A DNA stretch of 64,000 nucleotides from Kaistia defluvii (GCF_040548815.1 NZ_JBEPSM010000001.1:1116001-1180000); one strand, 5' to 3'. Positions 39,672-53,180 are shown, counted from the first letter of the stretch. Notes: a model not told the origin generated them from the letters alone. Made by a program: numbers and translations.

Positions 39672-40328
39672 GTGCTCGATTACCTGCTGAATGCCCTGAT
39701 CACCCTGTTCGTCACCATCGACCCCATTGGTCTGGCGCCGATCTTCGTCGGGCTGACGCGCGGCATGAGCCGGGGCCAACGCCGCCAGACGGCGATCCGC
39801 GCCACCGTGACCGCCACGATCATCCTCTACGCCTTCGCCCTGATCGGCGAGGGCCTGCTGACCTTCCTCGGCATCTCGCTGGCGGCGTTCCGCATTTCCG
39901 GCGGCCTGCTGCTGTTCTGGATCGCCTTCGAGATGGTGTTCGAGCGCCGTGACCAGCGCAAGCTGGCCAATGCGCAGAAGGCGATCGAGGAGGAGCGCGT
40001 GCATGAGCTGGCGGATATCCACCACCTCGCCGTCTTCCCGCTCGCCATCCCGCTGATCGCCGGACCCGGCGCGATTTCGGCCACCATCCTGATCGCCGCC
40101 TCGGCACCGAGCACGCTCGGCCTGATCGGCCTGCTGGTGATCATTGGCGCGCTGGTCGGCGCCTGCCTGGCCGTGTTCCTGCTCGCCGGTCCGCTCGACC
40201 GCATGCTGGGCACGACGGGCCGCATCGTGCTGACGCGGCTGCTGGGCGTGCTGCTCTCGGCCCTTGCCGTGCAGTTCGTCGCCGACGGCGTGACGGAGAT
40301 CGCCCGGGCGGCGATGCGCGCCGGCTGA
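39672..40328 (+). CDS. MarC-family integral membrane protein
   Basis: A 218-residue polytopic membrane protein of the MarC/UPF0056 family with six predicted helices. The first is LLNALITLFVTIDPIGLAPIF, and family motifs include FRISGGLLLFWIAFEMV and VFPLAIPLIAGPGAISATILI. The family was once linked to multiple antibiotic resistance but its function remains unknown. I chose the GTG at 39672 because it starts right at the first helix and follows an AAGGACGAGG sequence. ATG codons at 39606 and 39630 are alternatives. Confidence 0.87.
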   Translation: MLDYLLNALITLFVTIDPIGLAPIFVGLTRGMSRGQRRQTAIRATVTATIILYAFALIGEGLLTFLGISLAAFRISGGLLLFWIAFEMVFERRDQRKLANAQKAIEEERVHELADIHHLAVFPLAIPLIAGPGAISATILIAASAPSTLGLIGLLVIIGALVGACLAVFLLAGPLDRMLGTTGRIVLTRLLGVLLSALAVQFVADGVTEIARAAMRAG

Positions 40329-40410
40329 CGCCTCTTTCGGGCGGAAGGCGAACCGTCTAGAGATGCGCGCCGCGGCCGGCACGCTCGCCGGTGGCCCAGG
40401 AAAGGCGACC

Positions 40411-41346
40411 ATGTCCGACCGAAAGAATGCCTGTCACGCGGCGGCCCTCGCCTCCCCGCTGACCTCGCGCCTGACGGTCGATGAAGCGATCGCCATCCTG
40501 CTCGCCCAGCGCCAGACCGAAACCGTGGCCGCCCTGCGCGCCGCGCTCGACCGGCCGATGCCGGAAGCGATTCAACCCCTGCATGCGGCGCTGCAGGCCC
40601 TGAGCACCACGCTGGCACTCTGCGCGCGCCTGTCTGGCACCGGGGCGTTCGACGATCTGCTGCGCAACGGGCACACCCTCATTGAAGCCCTCGACGACGC
40701 CCGCCGCTGGGACGCGCTGGTGGTCGAAACATTGGCCAGCCACATCGACGCGCTTGCCGGCGTCGCCGACGTGGCGGCGCTCGGCGACGCGGCGGCCGCC
40801 GCCCGGCTGGAAAGCCACCGCCGCGTGCGCGCCCTGCTCGACGGCCCGCTGCCGCAGCGGGTTTTGCTCGGTCTCGCCTTCCTCGTCTCGCAGCCCCGCT
40901 GGCGCGGCGACGAGGGCGCGATCTCCAAGCGCCTCGCCGCGAAATTCCGCGTGCGGACCAGGCGCGAGATCGCGCGGCTGGACAAACGCCTTCAGGACCG
41001 GGGCAAGGCCATTCGCCGTCTCGCGGAGGATGTCCAGCAGGAGTTGCGCGGCGATGTGCGGCATCTCGCGGCGGTGATGGACCTAGTCGGCCCGCTCTGG
41101 CCACGCCCGCCCCGGTTCCGGCGTTACCGGCAGCACCTGCACGCGCTGCATTCGACGCTGGACGGGCTGCACGAGGCTCGGATGACGCAGCAAGGCCTGG
41201 ACCGCATTGCCGAGCAGGACCCTTCCCCCGTCGTGCAGCGCGCCGTCGGCGCGATCGGGGGCTGGTCGGTCCGTGACCGGGCGAACCGGCTATCGAAGCT
41301 CGACAAGCTCTGGCGCGAATACCGGGCCGCCAAGCGCTTCTGGTAG
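40411..41346 (+). CDS. Divergent CHAD-domain-like helical protein
   Basis: A 311-residue, almost entirely alpha-helical cytoplasmic protein. The order of helices resembles the CHAD domain: an early helix beginning EAIQPLHAALQALSTTLALCAR in the place of the H-Q-x-R-V-x-x-R-R-L-R helix, DDARRWDALVVETLASHID in place of the ARDWDV segment, and a final RRYRQHLHALHSTLDGLHEARMTQQGL. CHAD domains bind polyphosphate through lines of Arg, Lys and His, many of which are missing from the first helix here. Assignment is by layout only. It follows the MarC gene by 82 bp. Confidence 0.5.
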   Translation: MSDRKNACHAAALASPLTSRLTVDEAIAILLAQRQTETVAALRAALDRPMPEAIQPLHAALQALSTTLALCARLSGTGAFDDLLRNGHTLIEALDDARRWDALVVETLASHIDALAGVADVAALGDAAAAARLESHRRVRALLDGPLPQRVLLGLAFLVSQPRWRGDEGAISKRLAAKFRVRTRREIARLDKRLQDRGKAIRRLAEDVQQELRGDVRHLAAVMDLVGPLWPRPPRFRRYRQHLHALHSTLDGLHEARMTQQGLDRIAEQDPSPVVQRAVGAIGGWSVRDRANRLSKLDKLWREYRAAKRFW

Positions 41347-41450
41347 CGCGCGCCGCGCCGGGAGACGTGAAGATCGGCCGGATCGGCTGCGTGTTAATCT
41401 GAAGACCGGGCCGTCACACAGAACGGCCACACGGCTTCGGAGGACCGATC

Positions 41451-41771
41451 ATGTTCATCGCGCGCTGGCAGATCGACGCCCGCTTCGGGCACAAGAAGGA
41501 AGCCCTTGAGCTGATGCGGGAATGGGAGCGCGAGATCGGCGCCAAGGCCGGCGTCGACCCGGAGCGCTCCTCGGTGGTGACCGGCTCGATCGGCGCGCTG
41601 GAAGCGACGATTGAGAATAATCTGATGGTCGAGAACCTGGCCGAGCTCGAACGACTGTTCGAGGGAATCGCCGCGATCCCGGCCCATGTCGAATGGGGCA
41701 AGAAGCTGGAGCCGCACGTCGTCTCCGGCACCTCCCGCTGGAGCATCCTGCGCGTCGTGCCGATGAACTGA
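41451..41771 (+). CDS. Small conserved hypothetical protein, dimeric alpha/beta-barrel-like
   Basis: A 106-residue soluble protein with no signal peptide. The pattern MFIARWQIDARFGHKKEALELMREWEREIG, then strand VVTGSIGALEATIENNLMVENLAELERLFEGI and a final strand WSILRVV, is that of a ferredoxin-like dimeric alpha/beta barrel (NIPSNAP/ABM-like fold). No active site can be named. A strong GGAGGACCG ribosome-binding site precedes the ATG. Its stop lies 4 bp from the end of the converging GT25 gene. Confidence 0.72.
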   Translation: MFIARWQIDARFGHKKEALELMREWEREIGAKAGVDPERSSVVTGSIGALEATIENNLMVENLAELERLFEGIAAIPAHVEWGKKLEPHVVSGTSRWSILRVVPMN

Positions 41772-41775
41772 GCGT

Positions 41776-42558
41776 TCAGGAATCCGCGAACGGAACCACC
41801 ATCCGCTGCGACGGGACAACCCCCTTGCGCATCCTCGCCGCAAGACGGACGACTTGCGTGCCAAGACGCCGAATTTCGCGCCCCAGCCGACCTAGCGGCG
41901 TCAGCTGGGATGGACGCGGCACGGTCGTCGGCCCGGAGTGTCGGATGAGGCTCTCATGCCGCGGCGGACGAAGCGCCTTCTTGGCGAGGAAATGTTCCTG
42001 GATGCAGAGGGCGGGCACCGCCTGCAGGAGGCGAAGGCCGCGCGTCACCGGGTTGTCCGGGTCGAAGATCAGCACGTCGATCGGACGGAGGAACCCGTCG
42101 GTTTGCTGCAGGAGCCGCGCCGCGGCACGACGGGAGATCAGGTAGCCGGCGGATCCCCTGTGGCGGGACAGCATGCGGTGCAGCGCGAAGCCATCGAAGG
42201 TCAGATGTCGCCGCGCCAGGGCGACCTCGTCGGTGAACGCCTCCAGCTTGATCAGATCGGCGCGGGCGGGCAGCTGCTCCGGCGCCGCCAGCAGCCCGGC
42301 CAGCGCCGGCGCGAGCACGACGTCGTCCTCGAACACCGCCAGCCAGCCATCACCGCTTTCGACCAGTTCCTTCCAGACGCGACGATGGCTTTCGAAGCAG
42401 GCAATCTCCCCGGCGGTCAGCCGCCCGCGTGGTTCCACGACGGTCGTCGCGTCAATCGCCGCCATGCGCTCGAAGGCGAGGCCCATCCCTTCCGCCTGCT
42501 CGCGGAACATCGCGAGCCGATCCGGCGAACGATCCAGATTGATGACGACGACCCGCAT
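41776..42558 (-). CDS. Glycosyltransferase family 25 (LPS-type) protein
   Basis: A 260-residue GT25-family transferase, the family of LPS beta-galactosyltransferases such as LgtB. The start MRVVVINLDRSPDRLAMFREQAEGMGL and GEIACFESHRRVWKELVESGDGW precede the metal-binding motif FEDDVVLAP. The end is basic. It probably adds a sugar to a surface glycolipid from the cytoplasmic face. It lies 23 bp after the Mug-MOSC gene, so the two may be co-transcribed although no functional link is apparent. Confidence 0.9.
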   Translation of the reverse strand: MRVVVINLDRSPDRLAMFREQAEGMGLAFERMAAIDATTVVEPRGRLTAGEIACFESHRRVWKELVESGDGWLAVFEDDVVLAPALAGLLAAPEQLPARADLIKLEAFTDEVALARRHLTFDGFALHRMLSRHRGSAGYLISRRAAARLLQQTDGFLRPIDVLIFDPDNPVTRGLRLLQAVPALCIQEHFLAKKALRPPRHESLIRHSGPTTVPRPSQLTPLGRLGREIRRLGTQVVRLAARMRKGVVPSQRMVVPFADS

Positions 42559-42581
42559 GGAACCGCTTCCCCCAAGTCTGG

Positions 42582-43913
42582 CTAGACCAGTCTCAGTTCG
42601 TCACCGACCTCGATTTGGCCCCCCTCGATGACATCGGCATAGATGCCGCAGTCCATGTGGTCGAGGGCTCGCAGCAGGGTGGCGGGGATTTCGAGGTCGC
42701 GGGCGGCCGTGTCGGGATTGACGTTGGTCGCAGCGCAGCGCTGGGTGCGCTTGGCGAACCTTACCCGCGCTGCGCCGATCGTCGCCTCCCGTCCGACCAG
42801 TTCCAGTTCCTGCCAGGGGGCGAGGCCGTCGAGATTGATGTTGGCGCGGAAGCGCAGCGGATCGACCGGCGCACCGACCAGTTCGGCCACCGCCGCCACC
42901 GAGGCCAGGTTGATGAAGGAAATGTAGGGCTTGCCGACATCGGTGAAGGCGTGGCCCAGCGCAGACAGCACCTTGAGCGGTCCGCGTCTCTCCTCGCCCA
43001 TGAACTCGGTCAGGAAGGCCTCGGTCGCCGCCCGGCCGGCCGGATCGGAAAGATCGGCGGAGAACGGCGCACCGTGGCCCTCGATCGACCAGACCTGTGT
43101 CGCGGGATCGAAGCGCGTCTCCAGTTCGGCCAACCGCGCGTTTTTCATCAGGCAGAGGAATTTCGCCTTCGGCTTGTAGGCCGGCGCCGCCGGATCGAAA
43201 CCGGAGGGGCCGTTCTCGATCGCATAGACGCGGTCATGGTCGAAGCGATGGCGCGGCCGGAGCTCCGCTTGGTCCAGCGCTTCGGCCGAGAATCCCTTGA
43301 CCGGATAGCGATAGAGAGAGGCGATCGTCGTCATGGATGTCCCTGTGCCCTTACCGCCCGTTCCGGCCGGTGTCTTGTCGCCGCATTGGGGGGCGAGTCC
43401 GGCCGCTTGTCCAGCCTCGGCCGCAACCGCCTGCGCCAGAGCGCGCCACGGCTCCATCGACCAGTGCGGCCCCGCCTGGCCCGAGGGCGAGGTCAGGACA
43501 TGCACCCGCGTCGCGCCGATCCGCCTTTCCTGTTCGCCATAAGGGATCGCGCCCGTCGGCAGATCGAGGAACAGGCTCGCCGCCCGCTTGCTGGTGAAGG
43601 CCAGGAAGCGCGGTGCGTATCGCACGATCTTGTCTCGCAGCGCCGCCGCGTCGACCAGGGTGAGGTCGATCGCCGTGTCCTGGCCGACATGCTCCTTGGC
43701 GACATCCGTCAGCCCGATGCCGAACTGCAGCACCTGCGGGAACTCTCCCGGGGACATCCGCCGCGGCGTCAGCCCGATCGCGTGAAGCGTCGGCCAGAAC
43801 TTGTTGCCGGGATTGGCGTAATAGGCGCCGACTCGCGCCGACCAAGCGCCCGCGCCCGTTCCGCAGAAGACAATATCCAGCCCTGGCGCCAGAACATCCG
43901 GCAATATCGGCAT
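42582..43913 (-). CDS. In-frame fusion of a Mug-type DNA glycosylase and a MOSC-domain protein
   Basis: The 443-residue frame has two parts. Residues 1-170 resemble mismatch-specific uracil/thymine glycosylase Mug (LAPGLDIVFCG, ANPGNKFWPTLHAIGLTP, LTSPSGQAGPHW). The canonical GINPG with its catalytic Asn reads GTGAG (18-22), and NPS reads SPS (142-144). Residues 194-443 are a MOSC protein with the beta-barrel domain (ASLYRYPVKGFSAEALDQAEL) and MOSC core ending CGIYADVIEGGQIEVGDEL. The segment 171-193 is Gly/Thr-rich. No stop separates them. An ATG at 43334 with AGGGAC upstream could also start MOSC independently. Confidence 0.82.
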   Translation of the reverse strand: MPILPDVLAPGLDIVFCGTGAGAWSARVGAYYANPGNKFWPTLHAIGLTPRRMSPGEFPQVLQFGIGLTDVAKEHVGQDTAIDLTLVDAAALRDKIVRYAPRFLAFTSKRAASLFLDLPTGAIPYGEQERRIGATRVHVLTSPSGQAGPHWSMEPWRALAQAVAAEAGQAAGLAPQCGDKTPAGTGGKGTGTSMTTIASLYRYPVKGFSAEALDQAELRPRHRFDHDRVYAIENGPSGFDPAAPAYKPKAKFLCLMKNARLAELETRFDPATQVWSIEGHGAPFSADLSDPAGRAATEAFLTEFMGEERRGPLKVLSALGHAFTDVGKPYISFINLASVAAVAELVGAPVDPLRFRANINLDGLAPWQELELVGREATIGAARVRFAKRTQRCAATNVNPDTAARDLEIPATLLRALDHMDCGIYADVIEGGQIEVGDELRLV

Positions 43914-44049
43914 CGAACCGAAGTCCTTTCCCTAGAAACCACGCCCGCCCCGGCGGCAAACGCAAAAACCATCTGTCACTGCGCGGCCATTGCTGCCAAT
44001 CTCCGCGCCGGCCGCGTGCCTTGAATACCGTACCGGGAAGAGAACGCTT

Positions 44050-45177
44050 ATGAGCACGATTAACTACCTGACGCAGATTGAGTTCGGAGCCGGCGTGGTT
44101 TCGGTCCTGCCCGATGCCCTGGCGGCGCTCGGCGTAACCCGGCCGCTGGTCGTCAGCGACAAGGGCCTGCAGGCATCCGGCCTCCTCGACCGCGTCACCG
44201 CCCTTCTGCCGTCGGACTCGGCGATCTTCCTCGACGTCCCCCCCAATCCGACCGAGGCGGCCGTCTTGGCGGCGCTTGAAGCCTATCGCGCCGGCGGCTG
44301 CGATGGCGTGGTCGCGGTCGGCGGCGGCTCGCCGATCGATCTCGCCAAGGGCGTCGGCCTGCTCGCCACGCATGAGGGCCCGCTGGAGCCCTATGCGGCC
44401 ATCCTCGGCGGCGTCGCCCGCATCAGCGCCAAGGTCGCGCCGATCATCGCTATTCCCACCACGGCTGGCACCGGCGCCGAGGTTGGCCGCGCCGCCCTGC
44501 TGACGCTGAATGACGGCCGCAAGCTCGGCTTCATTAGCCCGCATCTGATCCCCAAGCGCGCGATCTGCGATCCGGAACTGACGCTCGGCCTGCCAAAGGG
44601 CCTGACGGCGGCGACCGGCCTCGATGCGCTGTCGCATTGCATCGAGACCTTCCTGTCGCCGCGCGAAAACCCCGTCGCCGATGCGATCGCGCTGGATGGC
44701 GCGCGCCGGATCTGGGACCACATCGAGCGCGCCTGCAGCAATGGCGGCGACCTCGAAGCCCGCAGCGAGATGATGATGGGCGCGCTGCAGGGCGGGCTCG
44801 CCTTCCAGAAGGGTCTCGGCGCGGTGCATGCGCTCAGCCACGCGCTGGGCGGCCTGAAGAGCCCAAGCCTGCATCACGGCACGCTGAACGCCATCCTGAT
44901 GCCGGCGATCGTGCGCTTCAACCGCGAGACGGTGCCGGCCAAGATCGACCGGCTGACCGCCGCCATGGGCCTGCCGGCCTCGGCCGATCTGGCCGACGAA
45001 CTCGACGCACTGAACCGGCGCCTCGGCATTCCGGCGGGCCTGAAGACGCTGGGCGTCTCCGAAGAGGTGCTGCCCTGGGTGGTCGAGCGGGCGCTGGCCG
45101 ATCACTCCTACGCCACCAATCCGCGCGCCGCGACGGCGGACGAATTCCGCGCCATCCTCGACGGCGTGATGGTCTGA
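44050..45177 (+). CDS. Iron-containing alcohol dehydrogenase
   Basis: A 375-residue type III (iron-dependent) alcohol dehydrogenase, which interconverts alcohols and aldehydes or ketones with NAD(P). It has [20 protein letters not shown] for nucleotide binding, [18 protein letters not shown], and metal ligands in [13 protein letters not shown] (Asp, His), [14 protein letters not shown] and [15 protein letters not shown] (His). The ATG at 44050 is preceded by a GGGAAGAG sequence and gives a normal start; the extension from 43990 is not family-like. Substrate is unknown. A strong terminator follows. Confidence 0.92.
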   Translation: MSTINYLTQIEFGAGVVSVLPDALAALGVTRPLVVSDKGLQASGLLDRVTALLPSDSAIFLDVPPNPTEAAVLAALEAYRAGGCDGVVAVGGGSPIDLAKGVGLLATHEGPLEPYAAILGGVARISAKVAPIIAIPTTAGTGAEVGRAALLTLNDGRKLGFISPHLIPKRAICDPELTLGLPKGLTAATGLDALSHCIETFLSPRENPVADAIALDGARRIWDHIERACSNGGDLEARSEMMMGALQGGLAFQKGLGAVHALSHALGGLKSPSLHHGTLNAILMPAIVRFNRETVPAKIDRLTAAMGLPASADLADELDALNRRLGIPAGLKTLGVSEEVLPWVVERALADHSYATNPRAATADEFRAILDGVMV

Positions 45178-45204
45178 CGGGTCCGAGCCGCATTGACCCA
45201 AAGG

Positions 45205-45240
45205 AAAAGCCCGGGAAGCCATCGCTCCCCGGGCTTTTCT
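45205..45240 (+). terminator. Intrinsic terminator of the alcohol dehydrogenase gene
   Basis: An 11 bp stem (AAAAGCCCGGG at 45205-45215 with CCCGGGCTTTT at 45228-45238) carrying an inner AGC/GCT extension and followed by CTGTC. It begins 27 bp after the stop codon. Confidence 0.88.
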
Positions 45241-45274
45241 GTCATCAATCCAGCGGATTTCGCCGAACCCTCTT

Positions 45275-45394
45275 ACCTCTCCCTGAGGGAGAGGTCGGCT
45301 CGCAGAGCCGGGTGAGGGTTTACGACCTCACCGGATGGTTTCCTACGCCCTCACCCGCCGGCCTGCGGCCGTCGACCTCTCCCACGGGAGAGGT
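45275..45394. repeat. Long inverted repeat between two genes
   Basis: Two related arms of about 45 bp face each other. The first (45275-45318) opens with ACCTCTCCCTGAGGGAGAGG and ends GGGTGAGGG. The second (45348-45394) opens CCCTCACCC and ends CTCCCACGGGAGAGGT. Each arm also has its own small hairpin at the outer end. A shortened relative (ACCTCTCC-N5-GGAGAGGT) is at 53496-53516. This is a dispersed intergenic repeat, not a coding region. Confidence 0.75.
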
Positions 45395-45420
45395 GAAGTG
45401 CACCAGGCGTCCCAAAAATC

Positions 45421-45924
45421 CTAGAACGGGATGTCGTCGTCGAGGTCCGCCGCGTAGGACGAGGTGGCTGCCGGCTGGCGCGCCTGGCCGCCGCCGCGCG
45501 GGGCCTCGAGCGGGCTGGAACGGCCGAAATCGCTGCCGCCGCCCTGATATTCCGACTGCTCGCCGCCGCCGGCCCGGCCGTCCAGCAGGGTCAGCTCGCC
45601 ACGGAAACGCTGCAGCACGATCTCGGTGGTGAACTTCTCGGCGCCGGTCTGGTCCTGCCATTTGCGCGTCTGCAGCTGGCCCTCGACGTAAACCTTCGAG
45701 CCCTTCTTCAGATACTGCTCGGCGATCTTGGCGAGGTTCTCGTTGAAGATCACCACGCGATGCCACTCGGTCTTTTCCTTGCGCTCGCCGCTCTGCTTGT
45801 CGCGCCAGCTTTCCGACGTCGCGATGTTCAGATTGACGACCGACTCGCCCGAATTCATGCGCCGCACTTCCGGGTCGCGCCCGAGATTGCCGACGAGAAT
45901 GACCTTGTTGACGCTTCCGGCCAT
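45421..45924 (-). CDS. ssb: Single-stranded DNA-binding protein
   Basis: The 167-residue SSB coats single-stranded DNA in replication and repair. It has the OB-fold N-terminus [27 protein letters not shown], the [23 protein letters not shown] core, a Gly/Gln-rich linker and the acidic partner-binding tip DLDDDIPF. Start ATG at 45924. It diverges from uvrA, and the intergenic SOS box points to LexA control, a common ssb-uvrA arrangement in alphaproteobacteria. Confidence 0.97.
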   Translation of the reverse strand: MAGSVNKVILVGNLGRDPEVRRMNSGESVVNLNIATSESWRDKQSGERKEKTEWHRVVIFNENLAKIAEQYLKKGSKVYVEGQLQTRKWQDQTGAEKFTTEIVLQRFRGELTLLDGRAGGGEQSEYQGGGSDFGRSSPLEAPRGGGQARQPAATSSYAADLDDDIPF

Positions 45925-46043
45925 GGTCTGTTCCTTCTTGCCTCTTTGCTGGCTCCAAACTATCCCGAAATGACACGGCCCGCCCGCGACAATCGGGCCT
46001 TGTCCACCAGACAATCGCTGCCCGGAGGCGCGCGGAGCCCCTC

Positions 46044-46058
46044 GTTCCCTTTTTGTTC
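46044..46058. promoter_or_regulatory. SOS (LexA) box GTTC-N7-GTTC between ssb and uvrA
   Basis: GTTC at 46044-46047 and GTTC at 46055-46058 are exactly 7 bases apart, matching the direct-repeat LexA operator known for alphaproteobacteria. It lies 120 bp upstream of ssb and 153 bp upstream of uvrA, placed to repress both divergent DNA-repair genes. Confidence 0.85.
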
Positions 46059-46210
46059 TAGACAATTCATGCCGAACTGGCAAGATCCCGTCAGGTGAAT
46101 CACCCGAATGCCGCGACAATCACGGCCTGCTCCTTGTATGGAGAGGCCGATAGCCTAAATTTGGGCCTTGGTGTTTCCACGCCAACCCCTTCCATTTGGA
46201 CAGACGACAC

Positions 46211-49138
<2,928 letters not shown>

Positions 49139-49206
49139 GCGCGGCCCCGCCTGCCCTGTCGCCAGGCGGCGCGCGCGGTCGCCTGGCTTATCCTTGGCAA
49201 GACCGG

Positions 49207-49533
49207 CTACACGCAGCGCCAGTAGACCCGGCCATAGGCATCAACCACCCGCACGCAGCCGGCGCGGGGCGCCACGGCATAGGGCGCGGCCACATAGGCC
49301 CCACCGACATAGGCGCCGCCGACGACCGCCCGGCGCGTGGTCCGGCGCGCGACGCCGGCATAGCTGAGCGGGGTCAGCGGACGGCCGATGATCGCCTCGG
49401 CCCGGCTGACGAGACCGAAGCCCGGCATGTGCGGCGCCGGCGTTTCGGAGATGAAAAGTGCGGCGAGGCCGAGGGCCAGCGCCGCCAAGCGGATGGCCGG
49501 GCGTATAGCCCGGCTTTGACGGATCTCTGTCAT
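49207..49533 (-). CDS. Exported small protein of unknown function
   Basis: A 108-residue protein with an N-terminal basic region and a hydrophobic export segment (AIRLAALALGLAALFIS). The remainder is rich in Gly, Ala, Val and Tyr (VVGGAYVGGAYVAAPYAV) and ends in a two-cysteine motif, GCVRVVDAYGRVYWRCV, that could form a disulfide. I know similar proteins in Hyphomicrobiales but no function. Its start overlaps the stop of the DUF2092 gene by 4 bp, so the two are co-translated. Confidence 0.75.
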   Translation of the reverse strand: MTEIRQSRAIRPAIRLAALALGLAALFISETPAPHMPGFGLVSRAEAIIGRPLTPLSYAGVARRTTRRAVVGGAYVGGAYVAAPYAVAPRAGCVRVVDAYGRVYWRCV

Positions 49534-50408
49534 TTGCTTTCTCCCGAGGTCGCGGCGCCGTTGGCGGGTGTCATGTCGGTCGGCGTCGCGCCGCTCGACG
49601 GAATCTCGTCCACGTCTGCCAGTTGCTTGAAATCGACCTTCTTGGCGCCCGCCGGCGGAGCGAAGGTGAAGGTGCCGGCCGGGAATTGCGAGCCGCTGTG
49701 CCAGTCGGTGATGCGGATCGTATATTGCGGCGCGCCCCCGACCGTCTTGCTGGTGATCACCATCTTGCAGGGCACCGGCCGTTCGCCGACCTCGACCCAG
49801 AGCTGCCAGTCGGTGTCGTGGTTGCGGAAGGCGACATGCTCGCAGGCGACGCCGTCGATGACGCCCCGGCCGATATGCTTGGCCTCGACCACATCGGCCA
49901 TCAACGCGTTGAAGGAGTCGGCGATCATCAGGTCCGCCGCCGGCAGGTCTAGCATCAGGTCGCCGCGCAGCTTGTCGATGACCTCGTCGATCGACCCTTT
50001 CAGCGGCTCGGTGGCATAGGTGTTGGTATTCTTGTCGAGAACCGTGACGCTCTTGCCATCGAAGATGAGCTCCACATCGGCATAGCCGCCGGTGCGGCTG
50101 AGACGGAAGGCATCGGGCCTGTGGATCTGCGCCTTGCCCGAGCTGTTGAACTGCAGCTTCTCCATTTGCGGCGTGACGACTTCCAGCTCGCTGTCAAAGG
50201 AGAGCGTGATGTCGGTCTCGCTGCCGACATACTGCGCCATGCGCTTGACGATCCCGATCGCCTCCTGCCGGTTCTGGTCGGCGGCCTGCGGGGCGTCCTG
50301 CGCCCAGGCGGGCGCGAAGCAGGCCAGGGTCATCGCGACCCCGGCCGCGATCGCCATCCCGCGGCCCCGGCCCCACCCCTTTGGTGGCGTAGATGCATGC
50401 TCAAGCAT
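49530..50408 (-). CDS. DUF2092-family exported protein
   Basis: A 292-residue periplasmic protein of the DUF2092 type, distantly related in layout to LolA/LolB-like lipoprotein carriers. A signal peptide ends near AWAQDAPQ. The mature part shows alternating strands (KSVTVLDKNTNTYATEPL, GVACEHVAFRNHDTDWQLWVEVGERPVPCKMVITSK), including two cysteines in the second half. The ATG at 50408 is preceded by GAGGAGGAAGC. A carrier role is inferred from fold resemblance only. It overlaps the following small exported gene. Confidence 0.82.
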   Translation of the reverse strand: MLEHASTPPKGWGRGRGMAIAAGVAMTLACFAPAWAQDAPQAADQNRQEAIGIVKRMAQYVGSETDITLSFDSELEVVTPQMEKLQFNSSGKAQIHRPDAFRLSRTGGYADVELIFDGKSVTVLDKNTNTYATEPLKGSIDEVIDKLRGDLMLDLPAADLMIADSFNALMADVVEAKHIGRGVIDGVACEHVAFRNHDTDWQLWVEVGERPVPCKMVITSKTVGGAPQYTIRITDWHSGSQFPAGTFTFAPPAGAKKVDFKQLADVDEIPSSGATPTDMTPANGAATSGESK

Positions 50409-50550
50409 TGCTTCCTCCTCCAGGACGAAGGCGGACCGACGGGGATCCCGCATCCCCGAGGCCGCCCAGCTGGCCGGATGCTACCACGGGTGGCGGCGCG
50501 CCCTTGTTCGACTTCCCGTGATCGACACGGCATCGCCAAGAGCGGCGCAA

Positions 50551-50581
50551 ACGAAAATGGCCGCGCAAGGCGCGGCCATTT
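50551..50581 (-). terminator. Intrinsic terminator of the sugar ABC transporter operon
   Basis: On the minus strand an 11 bp stem (arms 50571-50581 and 50555-50565), a 5-base loop, then TTTTCGTTT. It begins 21 bp after the stop of the permease gene. Confidence 0.88.
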
Positions 50582-50602
50582 CCAGGTCGAAGGCTGGCTC
50601 GA

Positions 50603-51622
50603 TCAAGCCTTGCGGCGGCGCGACTTGGCGAAGGTGTCGAACGCCACGGCCAGCACGATGATCACACCGATGATGATCTGCTGGATGTAGGAAGAGACGT
50701 TCATCAGCACGAGGCCGTTGAGCAGTACGCCGATCAGGATCGAGCCGATCACGGTGCCGAAGATCGTGCCGGCGCCGCCGAACAGCGAGGTGCCGCCGAT
50801 GACGACCGAGGCGATGACGGTAAGCTCATAGCCGGTGCCGGCGACGGCCTCGGCCGAATTCAGCCGCGCCGACAGAACGAAGGCGCCGAGGCCGGCGAAG
50901 AAGCCCATGATCACATAGACGCTGCAGATCACCCAGTTGACGTTGAGGCCCGATAGCCGCGCCGCTTCCGGATTGCCGCCGACCGCATAGACCTGCCGGC
51001 CATAGCGCATGTAGCGCAGCGCGATATGCGCCAGCAGCGCCGCGACCAGGAAGATGATGACCGGAACCGGCACGGGACCGATCTTGCCCTGGCCCCACCA
51101 GGTGAAATCCGGCTGGAAGCCGGAGATCGGGCCGCCGGCGGCGAACAGGAGCGCCGCGCCGCGGAACACCGACATGCCGCCCAGCGTCACCACGAAGGGC
51201 GGCACCTTGAGCTTGGTGATGGCCAGGCCCTGCAGCAGGCCGCCGCAAACGCCGACGGCGATCGCCGCCAGCGCGGCGAGTTCCCAGCCCCAGCCGATCG
51301 CGCCCTCGCCGATCGTGAAGCGATCCTGCATGCCGCCCTTGGCGACAGCGGCGGCAACCAGCCCGGCGAAAGCCAGCAGCGAACCGACCGAAAGGTCGAT
51401 GCCGGCCGTCAGGATGACGAAGGTCATGCCGATGGCCAGGAGGCCGGTGATCGACACTTGGCGCATCACGTTAAACAGGTTGATCGACGACATGAAGCGC
51501 GGTTCCAGCACCGCGAAGATGATCATCAGCGCGATCAGGAAGATCAGCGGCGCAAAGCGCGCCAGCATACCGAACCAGTCGACGCGCGCGCTTTCCGCCG
51601 TCACTCTCTGTGCGTCCGTCAT
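50603..51622 (-). CDS. rbsC: Sugar ABC transporter permease, RbsC type
   Basis: A 339-residue inner-membrane permease of the ribose/galactose CUT2 class, with about eight to ten hydrophobic segments. Family features include LNLFNVMRQVSITGLLAIGMTFVILTAGIDLSVGS, YAVGGNPEAARLSGLNVNWV and GGTSLFGGAGTIFGTVIGSILIGVL. It is the last gene of the binding protein-ATPase-permease operon, 19 bp after the ATPase. The sugar cannot be fixed from sequence; the gene symbol reflects the family. Confidence 0.9.
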   Translation of the reverse strand: MTDAQRVTAESARVDWFGMLARFAPLIFLIALMIIFAVLEPRFMSSINLFNVMRQVSITGLLAIGMTFVILTAGIDLSVGSLLAFAGLVAAAVAKGGMQDRFTIGEGAIGWGWELAALAAIAVGVCGGLLQGLAITKLKVPPFVVTLGGMSVFRGAALLFAAGGPISGFQPDFTWWGQGKIGPVPVPVIIFLVAALLAHIALRYMRYGRQVYAVGGNPEAARLSGLNVNWVICSVYVIMGFFAGLGAFVLSARLNSAEAVAGTGYELTVIASVVIGGTSLFGGAGTIFGTVIGSILIGVLLNGLVLMNVSSYIQQIIIGVIIVLAVAFDTFAKSRRRKA

Positions 51623-51641
51623 TAGGGTGTCCCTTGTCTTG

Positions 51642-53180
<1,539 letters not shown>

